Notes under the pieces: model-generated | Seen by the model: the letters and a program-made list of their open reading frames with translations, nothing else | Databases searched by the model: none | Told to the model about the DNA's origin: nothing | Part shown: in pieces, positions 8,370-16,806 of the stretch | How the letters are laid out: every line of letters starts with the position of its first letter | Position numbering within the stretch: the first letter of the stretch is position 1 | Program-made: the position numbers and the translations under genes | From: Anderseniella sp. | GTDB taxonomy: Bacteria > Pseudomonadota > Alphaproteobacteria > Rhizobiales > Aestuariivirgaceae | Reading direction: 5' to 3' | NCBI GenBank assembly: GCA_028289645.1 | Contig: JANQOK010000014.1 | Coordinates: forward strand, 1-64,000 | Length of the DNA stretch: 64,000 bases

Positions 8370-9377
8370 CTAGAAGGACGACTTCGGTTCAGTGTCCGTA
8401 ATGGTCACCTCAAACTGCCCGGAGAGAATTTTCGCCTTGGTTGCCTCCACCTTGGCCTTGATCTCAGCCGGGATCTTGTCCTCGAACTCATAATACGGCG
8501 CAAGACTGGCACCGCCTTTGCGCATCATGGTCCACTCCTTGTAGTCTTCGGCCGCGAAAGTGCCGGCCTTCACCCGCGAAATTGCATGGGCAATGGCTTC
8601 TTCCATGTGCCACAACGCGGAGGTCACCACCACGTCGGTGCCGTTTTCTTCCTTGTTCATGTCATTGACGTTGCCGAACGCCAGCACGCCCTTCTCACGG
8701 GCTGCGTCGACCACCCCGGCGCGTTCCGCATACATGATATCGGCACCGGCCTCGATTTGGGCAAATGCCGCCTCCTTCGCCTTGGGCGGATCATACCAGG
8801 ACCCGATGAAGGTGACCTTGTGCTGGATGTCCGGGTTGACCGACTTGGCGCCGTCGATGAAGGCGTGGAACAGCCGGTTCACCTCTCCGATCGGATAACC
8901 GCCGACCATGCCGAGCTTGTTGGTCTTGGTCATGGCACCGGCAATCATGCCCATCAGGAAACAGGGTTCGTGAATGTAGTTGTCGAACACGGCAAAGTTG
9001 GTTCCGTGCGGCTTGAACGGATCACCCATCAGGAATGCAATGTCAGGATACTCGTCGGCAACCTTGCGGGCCTCCTTGGAAATGCCGAAGGCTTCTCCGA
9101 CCACCAGTTTCACACCGGACTCGCAGTACTCGCGCAACACGCGGATATAGTCGGTATTGGCGACCTTCTCCGAGAACACGTACTCGATCTCGCCTTTTGC
9201 CTTGGCAGCTTCCAGCCCCTGGTGCAGGCGTGCGTCCCATTTCTGCTGGATCGGCTGGGTGTAGATGCCGGCAACCTTGATTGTATCGGCAAATGCAGGC
9301 TTCGCACCAAGTGATGTTGCACCGGCTGCCGCCGCCAGCATCAGGTTAAACTGGCGTCTGTTTGTGTTCCAGGTCAT
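8370..9377 (-). CDS. BMP-family substrate-binding protein of the nucleoside/nucleobase transporter
   Basis: A 335-residue periplasmic binding protein of the BMP (PnrA-like) family. It starts with a twin-arginine-like leader (NRRQFNLMLAAAAGATSLGA). The mature domain shows the family course KVAGIYTQPIQQKWD, LVVGEAFG and KLGMVGGYPIGEVNR. BMP proteins bind nucleosides or related bases. It is the first gene of a five-gene operon (binding protein, ATPase, two permeases, cytosine deaminase). A RutR-like palindrome lies 80 bases upstream, so induction by uracil or thymine is likely. Confidence 0.88.
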   Translation of the reverse strand: MTWNTNRRQFNLMLAAAAGATSLGAKPAFADTIKVAGIYTQPIQQKWDARLHQGLEAAKAKGEIEYVFSEKVANTDYIRVLREYCESGVKLVVGEAFGISKEARKVADEYPDIAFLMGDPFKPHGTNFAVFDNYIHEPCFLMGMIAGAMTKTNKLGMVGGYPIGEVNRLFHAFIDGAKSVNPDIQHKVTFIGSWYDPPKAKEAAFAQIEAGADIMYAERAGVVDAAREKGVLAFGNVNDMNKEENGTDVVVTSALWHMEEAIAHAISRVKAGTFAAEDYKEWTMMRKGGASLAPYYEFEDKIPAEIKAKVEATKAKILSGQFEVTITDTEPKSSF

Positions 9378-9456
9378 TCTCTGTCTCCACTAGGTAGTTG
9401 CAATGGTCTTCGGTCTGGTCCCCCCGGCAATGCTCCGGCAATTCCGTGTTCGTATT

Positions 9457-9472
9457 TTTACCAATTGGTCAA
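9457..9472. promoter_or_regulatory. RutR-like operator of the BMP transporter operon
   Basis: TTTACCAATTGGTCAA, with a perfect inner palindrome ACCAATTGGT. It fits the known RutR site (TTGACCA-NN-TGGTCAA) and two other copies in the window at 15925 and 33096. It lies between the operon's first gene and the terminator of the upstream operon, where its promoter must be. Confidence 0.82.
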
Positions 9473-9566
9473 ATAAATGGTAGCCAAAGAAATTCGGCTA
9501 AGCCAGCAGTTTTTGGAACGGTTACAGGTTTTCCAGCCGCAATCTGCTTCTACCCACAGTTTTCAA

Positions 9567-9596
9567 CGAAAAAGGGCGGCCACGAGAGCCGCCCTT
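9567..9596 (-). terminator. Rho-independent terminator of the pyd/ABC operon
   Basis: Read on the minus strand, AAGGGCGGC (9-bp perfect stem, arms 9588-9596 and 9572-9580, 7-base loop) is followed by a run of Ts. It lies 25 bases after the stop of the binding protein at 9621 and separates that operon from the BMP operon. Confidence 0.88.
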
Positions 9597-9620
9597 GCAG
9601 TGCTCGCTGATGTAGCGCGT

Positions 9621-10613
9621 CTACTTGAGCGCCTTGTCGGTAATCGCCGAAGTCCAGGCACCTTCAGGCTCCTTGGTGATCACCGGGTCTGAGCCGCCTT
9701 TCAGCAGGGTGCTGACCGTGCGCTTGAAGTCGGCTTCATCCAGCGCCCCGTTGGAGCCGGCGGTGAGCTTGGCGATCTCGCCCATCATGCGCTTCTGGTG
9801 TTTTTCCGTCTGCGCGCCGGAGGCGTCGTTTTCCAGCACAATCTCTGCGGCCTCGTCCGGGTTCTCCTCGGCAAACTTCCAGCCCTTCATGGAGGCGCGT
9901 ACAAAGCGGACCATCTTGTCTTCGAAGGCCGGATCCTTGAGCTTGTCCTCCAGCACATAGATGCCGTCTTCCAGCGTCGCCACACCCTGGTCCTCATACT
10001 TGAACACAACCAGGTCATCCGCGGACAGTCCGGCATCGATGATCTGCCAGTATTCATTGTAGGTCATGGTCGACACGCAGTCGGCCTGCTTCTGCAGGAT
10101 CGGGTCCACATTGAAGCCCTGCTTCAGAACCTTCACCCCGTCGGCACTGCCGTCAGTTGGGATGCCAAGCTGGCTCATCCAGGACAGGAACGGGTACTCG
10201 TTGCCGAAGAACCAGACGCCGAGTGTCTTGCCCTTGAAATCTGCCGGCGAGCTGATCCCGGAATCCTTGCGGCAGGTCAGCATCATGCCGGACGATTTGA
10301 ACGGCTGGGCGATATTGACCAGCGGCACGCCCTTCTCGCGCGATGCCAGCGCAGACGGCATCCAGTCCAGAACCACGTCAGCGCCACCGCCAGCGAGCAC
10401 CTGCACCGGTGCAATGTCGGGCCCGCCCGGCTTGATCTCCACGTCAAGGTTTTCTTCCTTGTAGAAACCCTTGTCCTTGGCGACATAATAGCCGGCAAAC
10501 TGGGCCTGGGTGACCCACTTCAGCTGCAGCACCAGCTTGTCCGCCGCCATTGCGGCCGTTGCGGCCAGCGACATGACCGCTGCCAGCATGATCGTCATGA
10601 GTTTTTTCATCAT
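9621..10613 (-). CDS. ABC transporter substrate-binding protein, NMT1/THI5-SsuA type
   Basis: A 330-residue periplasmic binding protein with signal peptide (MMKKLMTIMLAAVMSLAATA, then AMAAD). The mature start LVLQLKWVTQAQFAGYYVAK and GGPDIAPVQVLAGGGADV are typical of the NMT1/SsuA group, whose members bind pyrimidine-like, sulfonate or nitrate ligands. It is the last gene of the dihydropyrimidinase operon and ends at a strong terminator. The context suggests a pyrimidine, dihydropyrimidine or ureido acid; the sequence alone does not fix the ligand. Confidence 0.85.
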   Translation of the reverse strand: MMKKLMTIMLAAVMSLAATAAMAADKLVLQLKWVTQAQFAGYYVAKDKGFYKEENLDVEIKPGGPDIAPVQVLAGGGADVVLDWMPSALASREKGVPLVNIAQPFKSSGMMLTCRKDSGISSPADFKGKTLGVWFFGNEYPFLSWMSQLGIPTDGSADGVKVLKQGFNVDPILQKQADCVSTMTYNEYWQIIDAGLSADDLVVFKYEDQGVATLEDGIYVLEDKLKDPAFEDKMVRFVRASMKGWKFAEENPDEAAEIVLENDASGAQTEKHQKRMMGEIAKLTAGSNGALDEADFKRTVSTLLKGGSDPVITKEPEGAWTSAITDKALK

Positions 10614-10628
10614 AAAGCTACTCCCTTG

Positions 10629-11495
10629 TTAAATCCGCCTGCTTCGAATTGACGGATGCCAGAACGTGATGGTGCGCTCGATGAGCGCCACCAAACCGTA
10701 GAAAGCCGACCCGGCCAGGGCTGCCACGGCGATTTCAGCCCAGACCATATCCACATTCATTCTCCCCACTTCCGTGGAAATGCGAAAGCCCATTCCCACG
10801 ATTGGCGTGCCGAAAAATTCCGCCACGATGGCGCCGATCAGGGCGAGCGTGGAGTTTAATTTAAGTGCATTGAATATGAAAGGAGACGCGGCGGGAAGGC
10901 GCAACTTGATCAACGTCTGCCACCAGGAACTGGCGTAGGTGCGCATCAGGTCGCGCTGCATGTGATCGGCCGCCGACAGTCCCTGCACCGTGTTCACCAG
11001 CATCGGGAAGAACGTCATGATCACCACCACCGCCGCCTTCGACTGCCAGTCGAATCCGAACCACATGACCATGATCGGCGCTACGCCGATGATTGGTAGC
11101 GCCGACACGAAATTGCCCAGCGGCAACAGCCCACGCTTCAGGAACGAGGACCGGTCGCACAACAGCGCAACCAGGAAGCCCGATCCGCAGCCCAGCACGT
11201 AGCCGGCCAGCACCGCTTTGAGAAACGTCTGCTGGAAGTCGGCCCACAGGATGGGCAGCGAATTCAAGATGCGTTCCCAGATCATTGATGGCGGCGGCAG
11301 CAGGACTCGTGGAACTTCAAGCCCACGGGTGATCCCTTCCCACAACACCAGAACAGCTACGCCGAACAACAGCGGGATCAGCAGGTTCACCGTCTTCTGC
11401 ACGGAATGACTGGCAAACGTCCGCCGCGACAGCCACTCGTTGACCGCCCAGGTGGCGAGCCAGAACATCACCGCGAAGACAACAAGCCAGCTCAT
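10629..11495 (-). CDS. ABC transporter permease (pyrimidine-linked, SsuC/ThiX type)
   Basis: A 288-residue permease with about six membrane spans and the cytoplasmic EAA-type loop (GLSAADHMQRDLMRTYASS...LPAASPFIF), which contacts the ATPase. Its ATG overlaps the stop of the upstream permease by four bases. With the permease at 11492 it forms a heterodimeric channel for the binding protein at 9621. Confidence 0.87.
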   Translation of the reverse strand: MSWLVVFAVMFWLATWAVNEWLSRRTFASHSVQKTVNLLIPLLFGVAVLVLWEGITRGLEVPRVLLPPPSMIWERILNSLPILWADFQQTFLKAVLAGYVLGCGSGFLVALLCDRSSFLKRGLLPLGNFVSALPIIGVAPIMVMWFGFDWQSKAAVVVIMTFFPMLVNTVQGLSAADHMQRDLMRTYASSWWQTLIKLRLPAASPFIFNALKLNSTLALIGAIVAEFFGTPIVGMGFRISTEVGRMNVDMVWAEIAVAALAGSAFYGLVALIERTITFWHPSIRSRRI

Positions 11496-12379
11496 GTCGC
11501 CGCACCTTCCGGTTTTTGCCCCATGCGCCTGAGCACATACGAATGGGCCAGGCCAACGATCATCACCAGCACCGCCGCCAGGATTGCCGCGGTGAACAGG
11601 GCCGACCAGATCTGGATTGTCTGGCCGTAATAGGAGCCGGCCAGCAGCCGGGCACCGAGTCCGGCGACCGCGCCGGTCGGCAGTTCGCCGACAATGGCCC
11701 CGACCAGCGATATCGCGATGGCGATTTTCAGCGATGTGAACAAATACGGCATCGATGACGGCCAGCGCAGTTTCCAGAAGGTTTGTGCCGTGGACGCGCT
11801 GTAGGTGTGCATCAGGTCGAGCTGCGCCCGGTCCGGACTGCGCAGGCCCTTCACCATGCCGACCACAACCGGAAAGAACGACAGATAGGTGGATATCAGC
11901 GCCTTGGGCAACAGACCCGACAGGCCGACGGCGTTCAGCACAACAATGATCATCGGCGCAACGGCCAGTATCGGAATTGTCTGGCTGGCGATAACCCAGG
12001 GCATCACAGACTTGTCCATCGCCCGGTTGTGCACAATTCCGACGGCCAGCAGGATGCCAAGCGCGGTACCGATCGCGAAACCAAGCAGCGTCGCCGACAG
12101 CGTAATCCAGCCGTGATAGACAAGGCTGCGCTTGGAGGTGAATTTCTTCAGGACGATGGTCTTGTACATCTCCTCGGCAACCTGGTGGGCAGCCGGCAAG
12201 ACGGGCCGTTCCTGGGTCATGGTGTTGGAGACAAGTTGCGAGAATCCGATCTCCGTGCCCGCCCGCTCCGCCTTGTCATATTCAAACGGCGCGTTCATCC
12301 ACACCACGCAGGCGTACCAGATCGCCACCACCGCAGCGAGGACCGTGAGAACCGGAATGGTTTTGCCCTTGCCGTCCAT
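11492..12379 (-). CDS. ABC transporter permease (pyrimidine-linked, SsuC/ThiX type)
   Basis: A 295-residue permease of the same family as the following gene. It has an N-terminal anchor (residues about 8-27), a periplasmic segment of about 70 residues, then five or six spans and an EAA loop (GLRSPDRAQLDLMHTYSAS). Its stop overlaps the next permease's start (ATGA), and it begins 12 bases after the ATPase gene, so the three should be co-translated. Confidence 0.87.
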   Translation of the reverse strand: MDGKGKTIPVLTVLAAVVAIWYACVVWMNAPFEYDKAERAGTEIGFSQLVSNTMTQERPVLPAAHQVAEEMYKTIVLKKFTSKRSLVYHGWITLSATLLGFAIGTALGILLAVGIVHNRAMDKSVMPWVIASQTIPILAVAPMIIVVLNAVGLSGLLPKALISTYLSFFPVVVGMVKGLRSPDRAQLDLMHTYSASTAQTFWKLRWPSSMPYLFTSLKIAIAISLVGAIVGELPTGAVAGLGARLLAGSYYGQTIQIWSALFTAAILAAVLVMIVGLAHSYVLRRMGQKPEGAAT

Positions 12380-12391
12380 GATCAGGCCCGT

Positions 12392-13174
12392 TCACTCGTC
12401 ATAGCTGTGCCCTGCCCGCAAGCCGTCGCGCACCCGGTGCGCAATCTTCAGAAATTCCTCGCTCTCGCGGATGTCCAGCGGCCGCTGCTTCGGCAATGAC
12501 GACTCAATGACATCACTGACCCGGCCGGGACGCGGGCTCATGACGACGATTTTCGTGGACAGGTAGACCGCTTCCGGAATCGAGTGGGTGACGAAACAGA
12601 TCGTCTTGTCGGTCTTGTCCCACAGCTTCAGCAACTGTTCGTTGAGGTGATCACGCACGATCTCGTCGAGCGCGCCGAACGGCTCGTCCATCAGCAGCAG
12701 ATCAGCGTCGAAGGCCAGCGCCCGCGCAATCGAGGCCCGTTGCTGCATGCCGCCTGACAGCTGCCAGGGATATTTCTTCTCAAAGCCGGACAGGTTGACC
12801 AGTTCCAGCGTGCGGGCAATGCGCTGGCGCGTCTCGTCTGCGGTGTAGCCCATGATTTCCAGCGGCAGGCCGACATTGCGCTCGATGGTGCGCCACGGAT
12901 ACAGAGACGCCGCCTGAAACACATAGCCGTAGGCACGCGCCTTGCGTGCCGCTTCCGGGTCAACGCCATTGACCTGGATTTCACCGCCGGTGGGCTTTTC
13001 CAGGTCGGCGATGACCCGCAGGAATGTGGTCTTGCCGCAACCGGAGGGGCCGATAAACGAGACAAATTCGCCCTTTTTGACGCTTAGATCAACACCCGAC
13101 AGCGCGTGCACCGGCCCGTCGTCCGTCTGAAATGTCAGGGACAGGTCTTTTGCCGACACTACATCGTGCGACAT
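12392..13174 (-). CDS. ABC transporter ATP-binding protein (pyrimidine-linked, SsuB/ThiZ type)
   Basis: A 260-residue ATPase with Walker A GPSGCGKTT, signature LSGGMQQR, Walker B LLLMDEPFGALDE and a switch histidine in FVTHSIPEA. The ATG at 13174 shares a base with the TGA of the dihydropyrimidinase gene (TGATG). A longer reading from 13237 would run deep into that gene and is rejected. It energises the two permeases that follow. Confidence 0.9.
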   Translation of the reverse strand: MSHDVVSAKDLSLTFQTDDGPVHALSGVDLSVKKGEFVSFIGPSGCGKTTFLRVIADLEKPTGGEIQVNGVDPEAARKARAYGYVFQAASLYPWRTIERNVGLPLEIMGYTADETRQRIARTLELVNLSGFEKKYPWQLSGGMQQRASIARALAFDADLLLMDEPFGALDEIVRDHLNEQLLKLWDKTDKTICFVTHSIPEAVYLSTKIVVMSPRPGRVSDVIESSLPKQRPLDIRESEEFLKIAHRVRDGLRAGHSYDE

Positions 13175-14631
13175 CAAACGCCACTCGCCGGAATTCCCGT
13201 TCGCTGCACCTTGCGCGGCGCGGTGATCTGCTTCCACTCGGACAGCGCCTTGTTGACGGCCTGGAACGGCTCGCGCTTCACGAACTCGCCATGACCTTCC
13301 TGGGTCTTGATGGCGCCTTCCTCGATCGCTACCTGGCCCCTGGTCAGGGTGTATCGCGGCAGGCCTTCCACCTTCTTGCCTTCAAACACGTTGTAGTCGA
13401 TGGCCGACTGCTGCTTGTCCGCGGTGATGGTTTTCTTCAGGCTCGGATCCCACACCACCAGGTCGGCATCCGACCCTACCAGGATGGCGCCCTTCTTCGG
13501 GTATATGTTGAGGATCTTGGCGATGTTGGTCGAGGTCACAGCCACGAACTCGTTCATTGTCAGGCGGCCGGTCTTGACACCATAGGTCCACAGCATCGGC
13601 ATTCTGTCTTCAAGCCCGCCGGTGCCATTGGGAATCTTGGTGAAATCGCCGACACCATAACGTTTCTGCTCCGTGGTAAATGCGCAGTGGTCGGTTGCCA
13701 CCACCTGCAGCGACCCGGCCTGCAGTCCGGCCCACAGGGAATCCTGGTGCTGCTTGTTGCGGAACGGTGGCGACATCACCCGGCGCGCGGCATGATCCCA
13801 GTCAGCATTGGCATACTCGCTCTCATCCAGTGTCAGGTGCTGGATCAGTGGCTCGCCATAGACCCGCATGCCCTTCTGCCGGGCCCGGCGAATGGCTTCA
13901 TGCGACTGCTCGCACGACGTGTGCACAACATACAGCGGCACACCTGCCATGTCGGCAATCATGATCGCCCGGTTGGTCGCCTCGCCCTCCACTTCCGGCG
14001 GCCTTGAATAGGCATGGGCTTCGGGGCCGTCATTGCCTTCGGCCATCAGCTTGGCCTGCAATTGCGCAACCACGTCGCCGTTTTCCGCATGCACCAGCGG
14101 CATGGCGCCAAGCGCAGCACAGCGCTGGAACGACGAGTACATCTCATCATCGTCGACCATCAGGGCACCCTTGTAGGCCATGAAATGCTTGAACGTGTTG
14201 ATGCCCTTGTCGCGCACCACGGTTTCCATTTCATTGAAAACCTGCTCGCTCCACCAGGTGATTGCCATGTGGAAAGAGTAGTCGCAATTGGCCCGTCCGG
14301 ACTTGTTGTCCCACATCTGGATCGCCTCGAGCAGCGACTGCTCAGGCGACGGCAGGGCAAAGTCGACCACCATCGTCGTGCCGCCGGACAGTGCCGCCCG
14401 TGTGCCGCTTTCGAAGTCGTCCGACGAATAGGTGCCCATGAACGGCATTTCCAGGTGGGTGTGCGGGTCGATTCCGCCGGGCATGATATAACAGCCCGTG
14501 GCGTCCAGTGTCTGGTCCCCGTCGAGGCCGCTGCCGATGGCGACAATCTTGCCACCCTCAATCTTGACGTCCGACTTGTAGGTCAGGTCTGCGGTAACGA
14601 TGGTGCCGCCCTTGATGACTGTACTGGCCAT
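13174..14631 (-). CDS. hydA: Dihydropyrimidinase (D-hydantoinase)
   Basis: A 485-residue cytosolic amidohydrolase that opens dihydrouracil or dihydrothymine to the N-carbamoyl-beta-amino acid. The binuclear zinc set is visible: DPHTHLEMPF, the carboxylated lysine in FMAYKGALMV, VHAENGD, VVHTSCEQ and VATDHCAF. Length and motifs match dihydropyrimidinases rather than dihydroorotases or allantoinases. It is the second gene of a RutR-site operon, between the carbamoylase (14 bases upstream) and an ABC transporter, and performs the second step of reductive pyrimidine breakdown. Confidence 0.94.
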   Translation of the reverse strand: MASTVIKGGTIVTADLTYKSDVKIEGGKIVAIGSGLDGDQTLDATGCYIMPGGIDPHTHLEMPFMGTYSSDDFESGTRAALSGGTTMVVDFALPSPEQSLLEAIQMWDNKSGRANCDYSFHMAITWWSEQVFNEMETVVRDKGINTFKHFMAYKGALMVDDDEMYSSFQRCAALGAMPLVHAENGDVVAQLQAKLMAEGNDGPEAHAYSRPPEVEGEATNRAIMIADMAGVPLYVVHTSCEQSHEAIRRARQKGMRVYGEPLIQHLTLDESEYANADWDHAARRVMSPPFRNKQHQDSLWAGLQAGSLQVVATDHCAFTTEQKRYGVGDFTKIPNGTGGLEDRMPMLWTYGVKTGRLTMNEFVAVTSTNIAKILNIYPKKGAILVGSDADLVVWDPSLKKTITADKQQSAIDYNVFEGKKVEGLPRYTLTRGQVAIEEGAIKTQEGHGEFVKREPFQAVNKALSEWKQITAPRKVQRTGIPASGV

Positions 14632-14645
14632 GATGTCTTACCCTC

Positions 14646-15896
14646 TCACCCGGTGATTTCAGCTGTTTCGACAACGGCATGAAACAACACTTCCGCGCCG
14701 GCCGTCGACCATTCCTTGGAAATTTCTTCCGCTTCGTTGTGGCTCAAACCATCGACACACGGGCACATCACCATGGCCGTCGGCGCCACCCTGTTGACCC
14801 AGCACGCATCATGGCCGGCACCTGAGATGATATTGCGGTGCGAATAGCCGAGCCGTTCCGCTGCACTGCGGATTGCCTCAACGCAGGTTTCATCAAACTC
14901 CACCGGGTCAAAGCCGCCGATCTTTTCAATCTCGACACTGAGCCCCATGTCGTCGCAGATTTTCTTCGCACCGTCCGCCAGACGCTTCTGCATGTCCTGG
15001 ATCACCGCCAGGTTGGGCGAGCGGAAGTCGACGGTGAACACCACCTTGCCGGGGATCACGTTCCTGGAGTTGGGATAGACCTCCACATGACCGGCGGCAC
15101 CGACCGCATCCGGCTTGTGCGACCAGGCGATTTCGTCAACAAGTTCCAGGATGCGCGCCATGCCGAGGCCGGCATTCTTGCGCATCGGCATCGGCGTCGA
15201 GCCAGTATGGGCATCCTTGCCGGTTACGGTCAGCTGCGTCCATGACAAACCCTGGCCATGGGTCACGACGCCGATATCCACGTCCTCAGCTTCCAGGATG
15301 GGACCCTGCTCGATATGCAACTCGAAGAACGCCTTCATCTTGCGGGCACCGACTTCCTCATCGCCGCGCCATCCAATGCGCTCCAGTTCGTCACCGAACT
15401 TCTTGCCTTCAGCGTCCTCGATTGCGTAGGCCCAGTCCTGCTTGTGGATACCGGCAAACACGCCGGAAGCCAGCATCGGCGGCGCGAAACGCGCACCTTC
15501 CTCGTTGGTCCAGTTGGTCACCACGATCGGGTGCTTGGTCTTGATGTTGAGATCGTTCAACGTCCTGACGATCTCAAGCCCGGCCAGCACCCCCAGCACG
15601 CCGTCATAGCGCCCACCGGTGGGCTGCGTATCCAGGTGCGAACCGACATAGACCGGCAACGCATCCGGGTCGGTGCCTTCGCGACGCATGAACATGGTGC
15701 CCATCTGGTCGACACCCATTGTGCAGCCTGCGTCTTCGCACCAGCTCTGAAACAGCTTGCGGCCCTCGCCGTCCTCGTCGGTCACGGTCTGGCGGTTCGA
15801 GCCCCCGGCGACACCGGGCCCGATTTTCGCCATCTCGTGAATGGTGTCCCAAAGCCGGTCGCCATTGATCCGCAGGTTCTCGCCAGGTGCTGTCAT
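14646..15896 (-). CDS. N-carbamoyl-beta-alanine amidohydrolase (M20 hydantoinase/carbamoylase family)
   Basis: A 416-residue zinc hydrolase of the PydC/HyuC family that removes the carbamoyl group from N-carbamoyl-beta-alanine, giving beta-alanine, CO2 and ammonia. Zinc-site motifs are SHLDTQPTGGRYDGVLGV, TNWTNEEGARF, FELHIEQGP and SGAGHDA...GLSHNEAE. The ATG at 15896 (MTAPGENLRIN) was chosen because it matches the family N terminus and leaves room for a promoter; the frame extends upstream into the regulatory region. A RutR-like palindrome lies 29 bases before the start. The same family contains L-carbamoylases and allantoate hydrolases; the neighbours favour the pyrimidine role. Confidence 0.9.
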   Translation of the reverse strand: MTAPGENLRINGDRLWDTIHEMAKIGPGVAGGSNRQTVTDEDGEGRKLFQSWCEDAGCTMGVDQMGTMFMRREGTDPDALPVYVGSHLDTQPTGGRYDGVLGVLAGLEIVRTLNDLNIKTKHPIVVTNWTNEEGARFAPPMLASGVFAGIHKQDWAYAIEDAEGKKFGDELERIGWRGDEEVGARKMKAFFELHIEQGPILEAEDVDIGVVTHGQGLSWTQLTVTGKDAHTGSTPMPMRKNAGLGMARILELVDEIAWSHKPDAVGAAGHVEVYPNSRNVIPGKVVFTVDFRSPNLAVIQDMQKRLADGAKKICDDMGLSVEIEKIGGFDPVEFDETCVEAIRSAAERLGYSHRNIISGAGHDACWVNRVAPTAMVMCPCVDGLSHNEAEEISKEWSTAGAEVLFHAVVETAEITG

Positions 15897-15924
15897 TTGA
15901 TATCCGTCTGCAACATTGAAAAAA

Positions 15925-15940
15925 TTGATCAATTGGTAAA
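15925..15940. promoter_or_regulatory. RutR-like operator between the carbamoylase operon and rutR
   Basis: TTGATCAATTGGTAAA, second copy of the motif TTNAYCAATTGGTNAA. It is 29 bases upstream of the carbamoylase start, where a bound repressor could block transcription, and 93 bases before rutR on the other strand, so it may also serve autoregulation. Confidence 0.82.
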
Positions 15941-16032
15941 GATTACAGGTTTCACATCGTTCCTCAAGATGTAAAATGAGTTCAAAAGGCCGTATTCCCA
16001 CAACATAGCCGGCCACGCAGGAGACCTATCGC

Positions 16033-16665
16033 TTGGCCAAGCCCAGAGCCGCAGAAACCCGCAAGCGCACCCGCATCCAGCAGGAGAAAGAAGACCGCAT
16101 TCTGGACGCCGCGCTTGATGTATTTTCCGTGCACGGGTTCCGCGGCGCAACCATTGACCAGATTGCTTCTGCCGCCGGCATGTCTAAGCCCAACCTGCTG
16201 TATTACTTCCGCACAAAAGAAGCCATCCACCGATTGCTGATCGGCCGACTTCTGGACACTTGGCTCGACCCCTTGCGCGAGATGAGTGCCGAGGGCGACC
16301 CCCTGTCGGAGATCTGCTCCTACATCCGGCGCAAGCTTGAGATGGCCCGTGATTACCCGCGCGAAGGCCGCCTGTTCACCAACGAGATTCTGCGCGGCGC
16401 TCCGCACATCCAGGAAGAATTGCGCGACCTGAAGTCGTTGGTTGATGAAAAGGCAACCATCATGCGGCGCTGGATGAAAGACGGGCGCATGGCCAAGTGC
16501 GACCCGCACCATCTTATCTTCTCGATCTGGGCCACCACCCAGCACTATGCCGACTTCGACGTCCAGGTGCGCGCGGTTTTAGGACCGGCCAAGTCAGGCG
16601 AAGGCCGTTTTGAGGACGCCGCGCGCTACCTTGAGAAGCTGTTTCTGGATGGTTTGAGACCTTAA
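16033..16665 (+). CDS. rutR: TetR-family pyrimidine regulator RutR
   Basis: A 210-residue TetR-family repressor. The N-terminal HTH (residues about 20-66) reads ILDAALDVFSVHGFRGATID..MSKPNLLYYFRTKEA. The ligand domain keeps RutR landmarks: IRRKLEMARDYPREGRLF, KSLVDEKA and DPHHLIFSIWATTQHYADF. RutR releases DNA on binding uracil or thymine. The start is TTG at 16033, preceded by AGGAG. It is divergent from the carbamoylase-dihydropyrimidinase operon, with a RutR-type palindrome between them, and two more copies of the site lie before the other pyrimidine operons. Confidence 0.92.
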   Translation: MAKPRAAETRKRTRIQQEKEDRILDAALDVFSVHGFRGATIDQIASAAGMSKPNLLYYFRTKEAIHRLLIGRLLDTWLDPLREMSAEGDPLSEICSYIRRKLEMARDYPREGRLFTNEILRGAPHIQEELRDLKSLVDEKATIMRRWMKDGRMAKCDPHHLIFSIWATTQHYADFDVQVRAVLGPAKSGEGRFEDAARYLEKLFLDGLRP

Positions 16666-16760
16666 AGTCAGACTCAAGCTGCTTTGAGCCCGTTTCTTCA
16701 TCATTCCGCGCCACAGCGAATGACCACTCTGGCAACTCCAATTTGATATTAGTGAAAGTT

Positions 16761-16782
16761 CATATTAGATTGATCTAATATG
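16761..16782. promoter_or_regulatory. Perfect 22-bp palindrome, probable ArsR-type operator
   Basis: CATATTAGAT (16761-16770), TG, ATCTAATATG (16773-16782): 10-bp perfect arms. An extra half-site-like GATATTAG lies at about 16745-16752. It sits just upstream of the SRPBCC-ArsR pair, the usual place for autoregulation by the ArsR protein encoded there. Confidence 0.8.
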
Positions 16783-16806
16783 ATTAATGCTGGCGAGAAC
16801 AAACAG

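Noticed and set aside
16780-16806. ATG at 16780 as start of the SRPBCC gene
   Set aside because: It lies inside the 22-bp palindrome and has no ribosome site. The ATG at 16807 is better placed.
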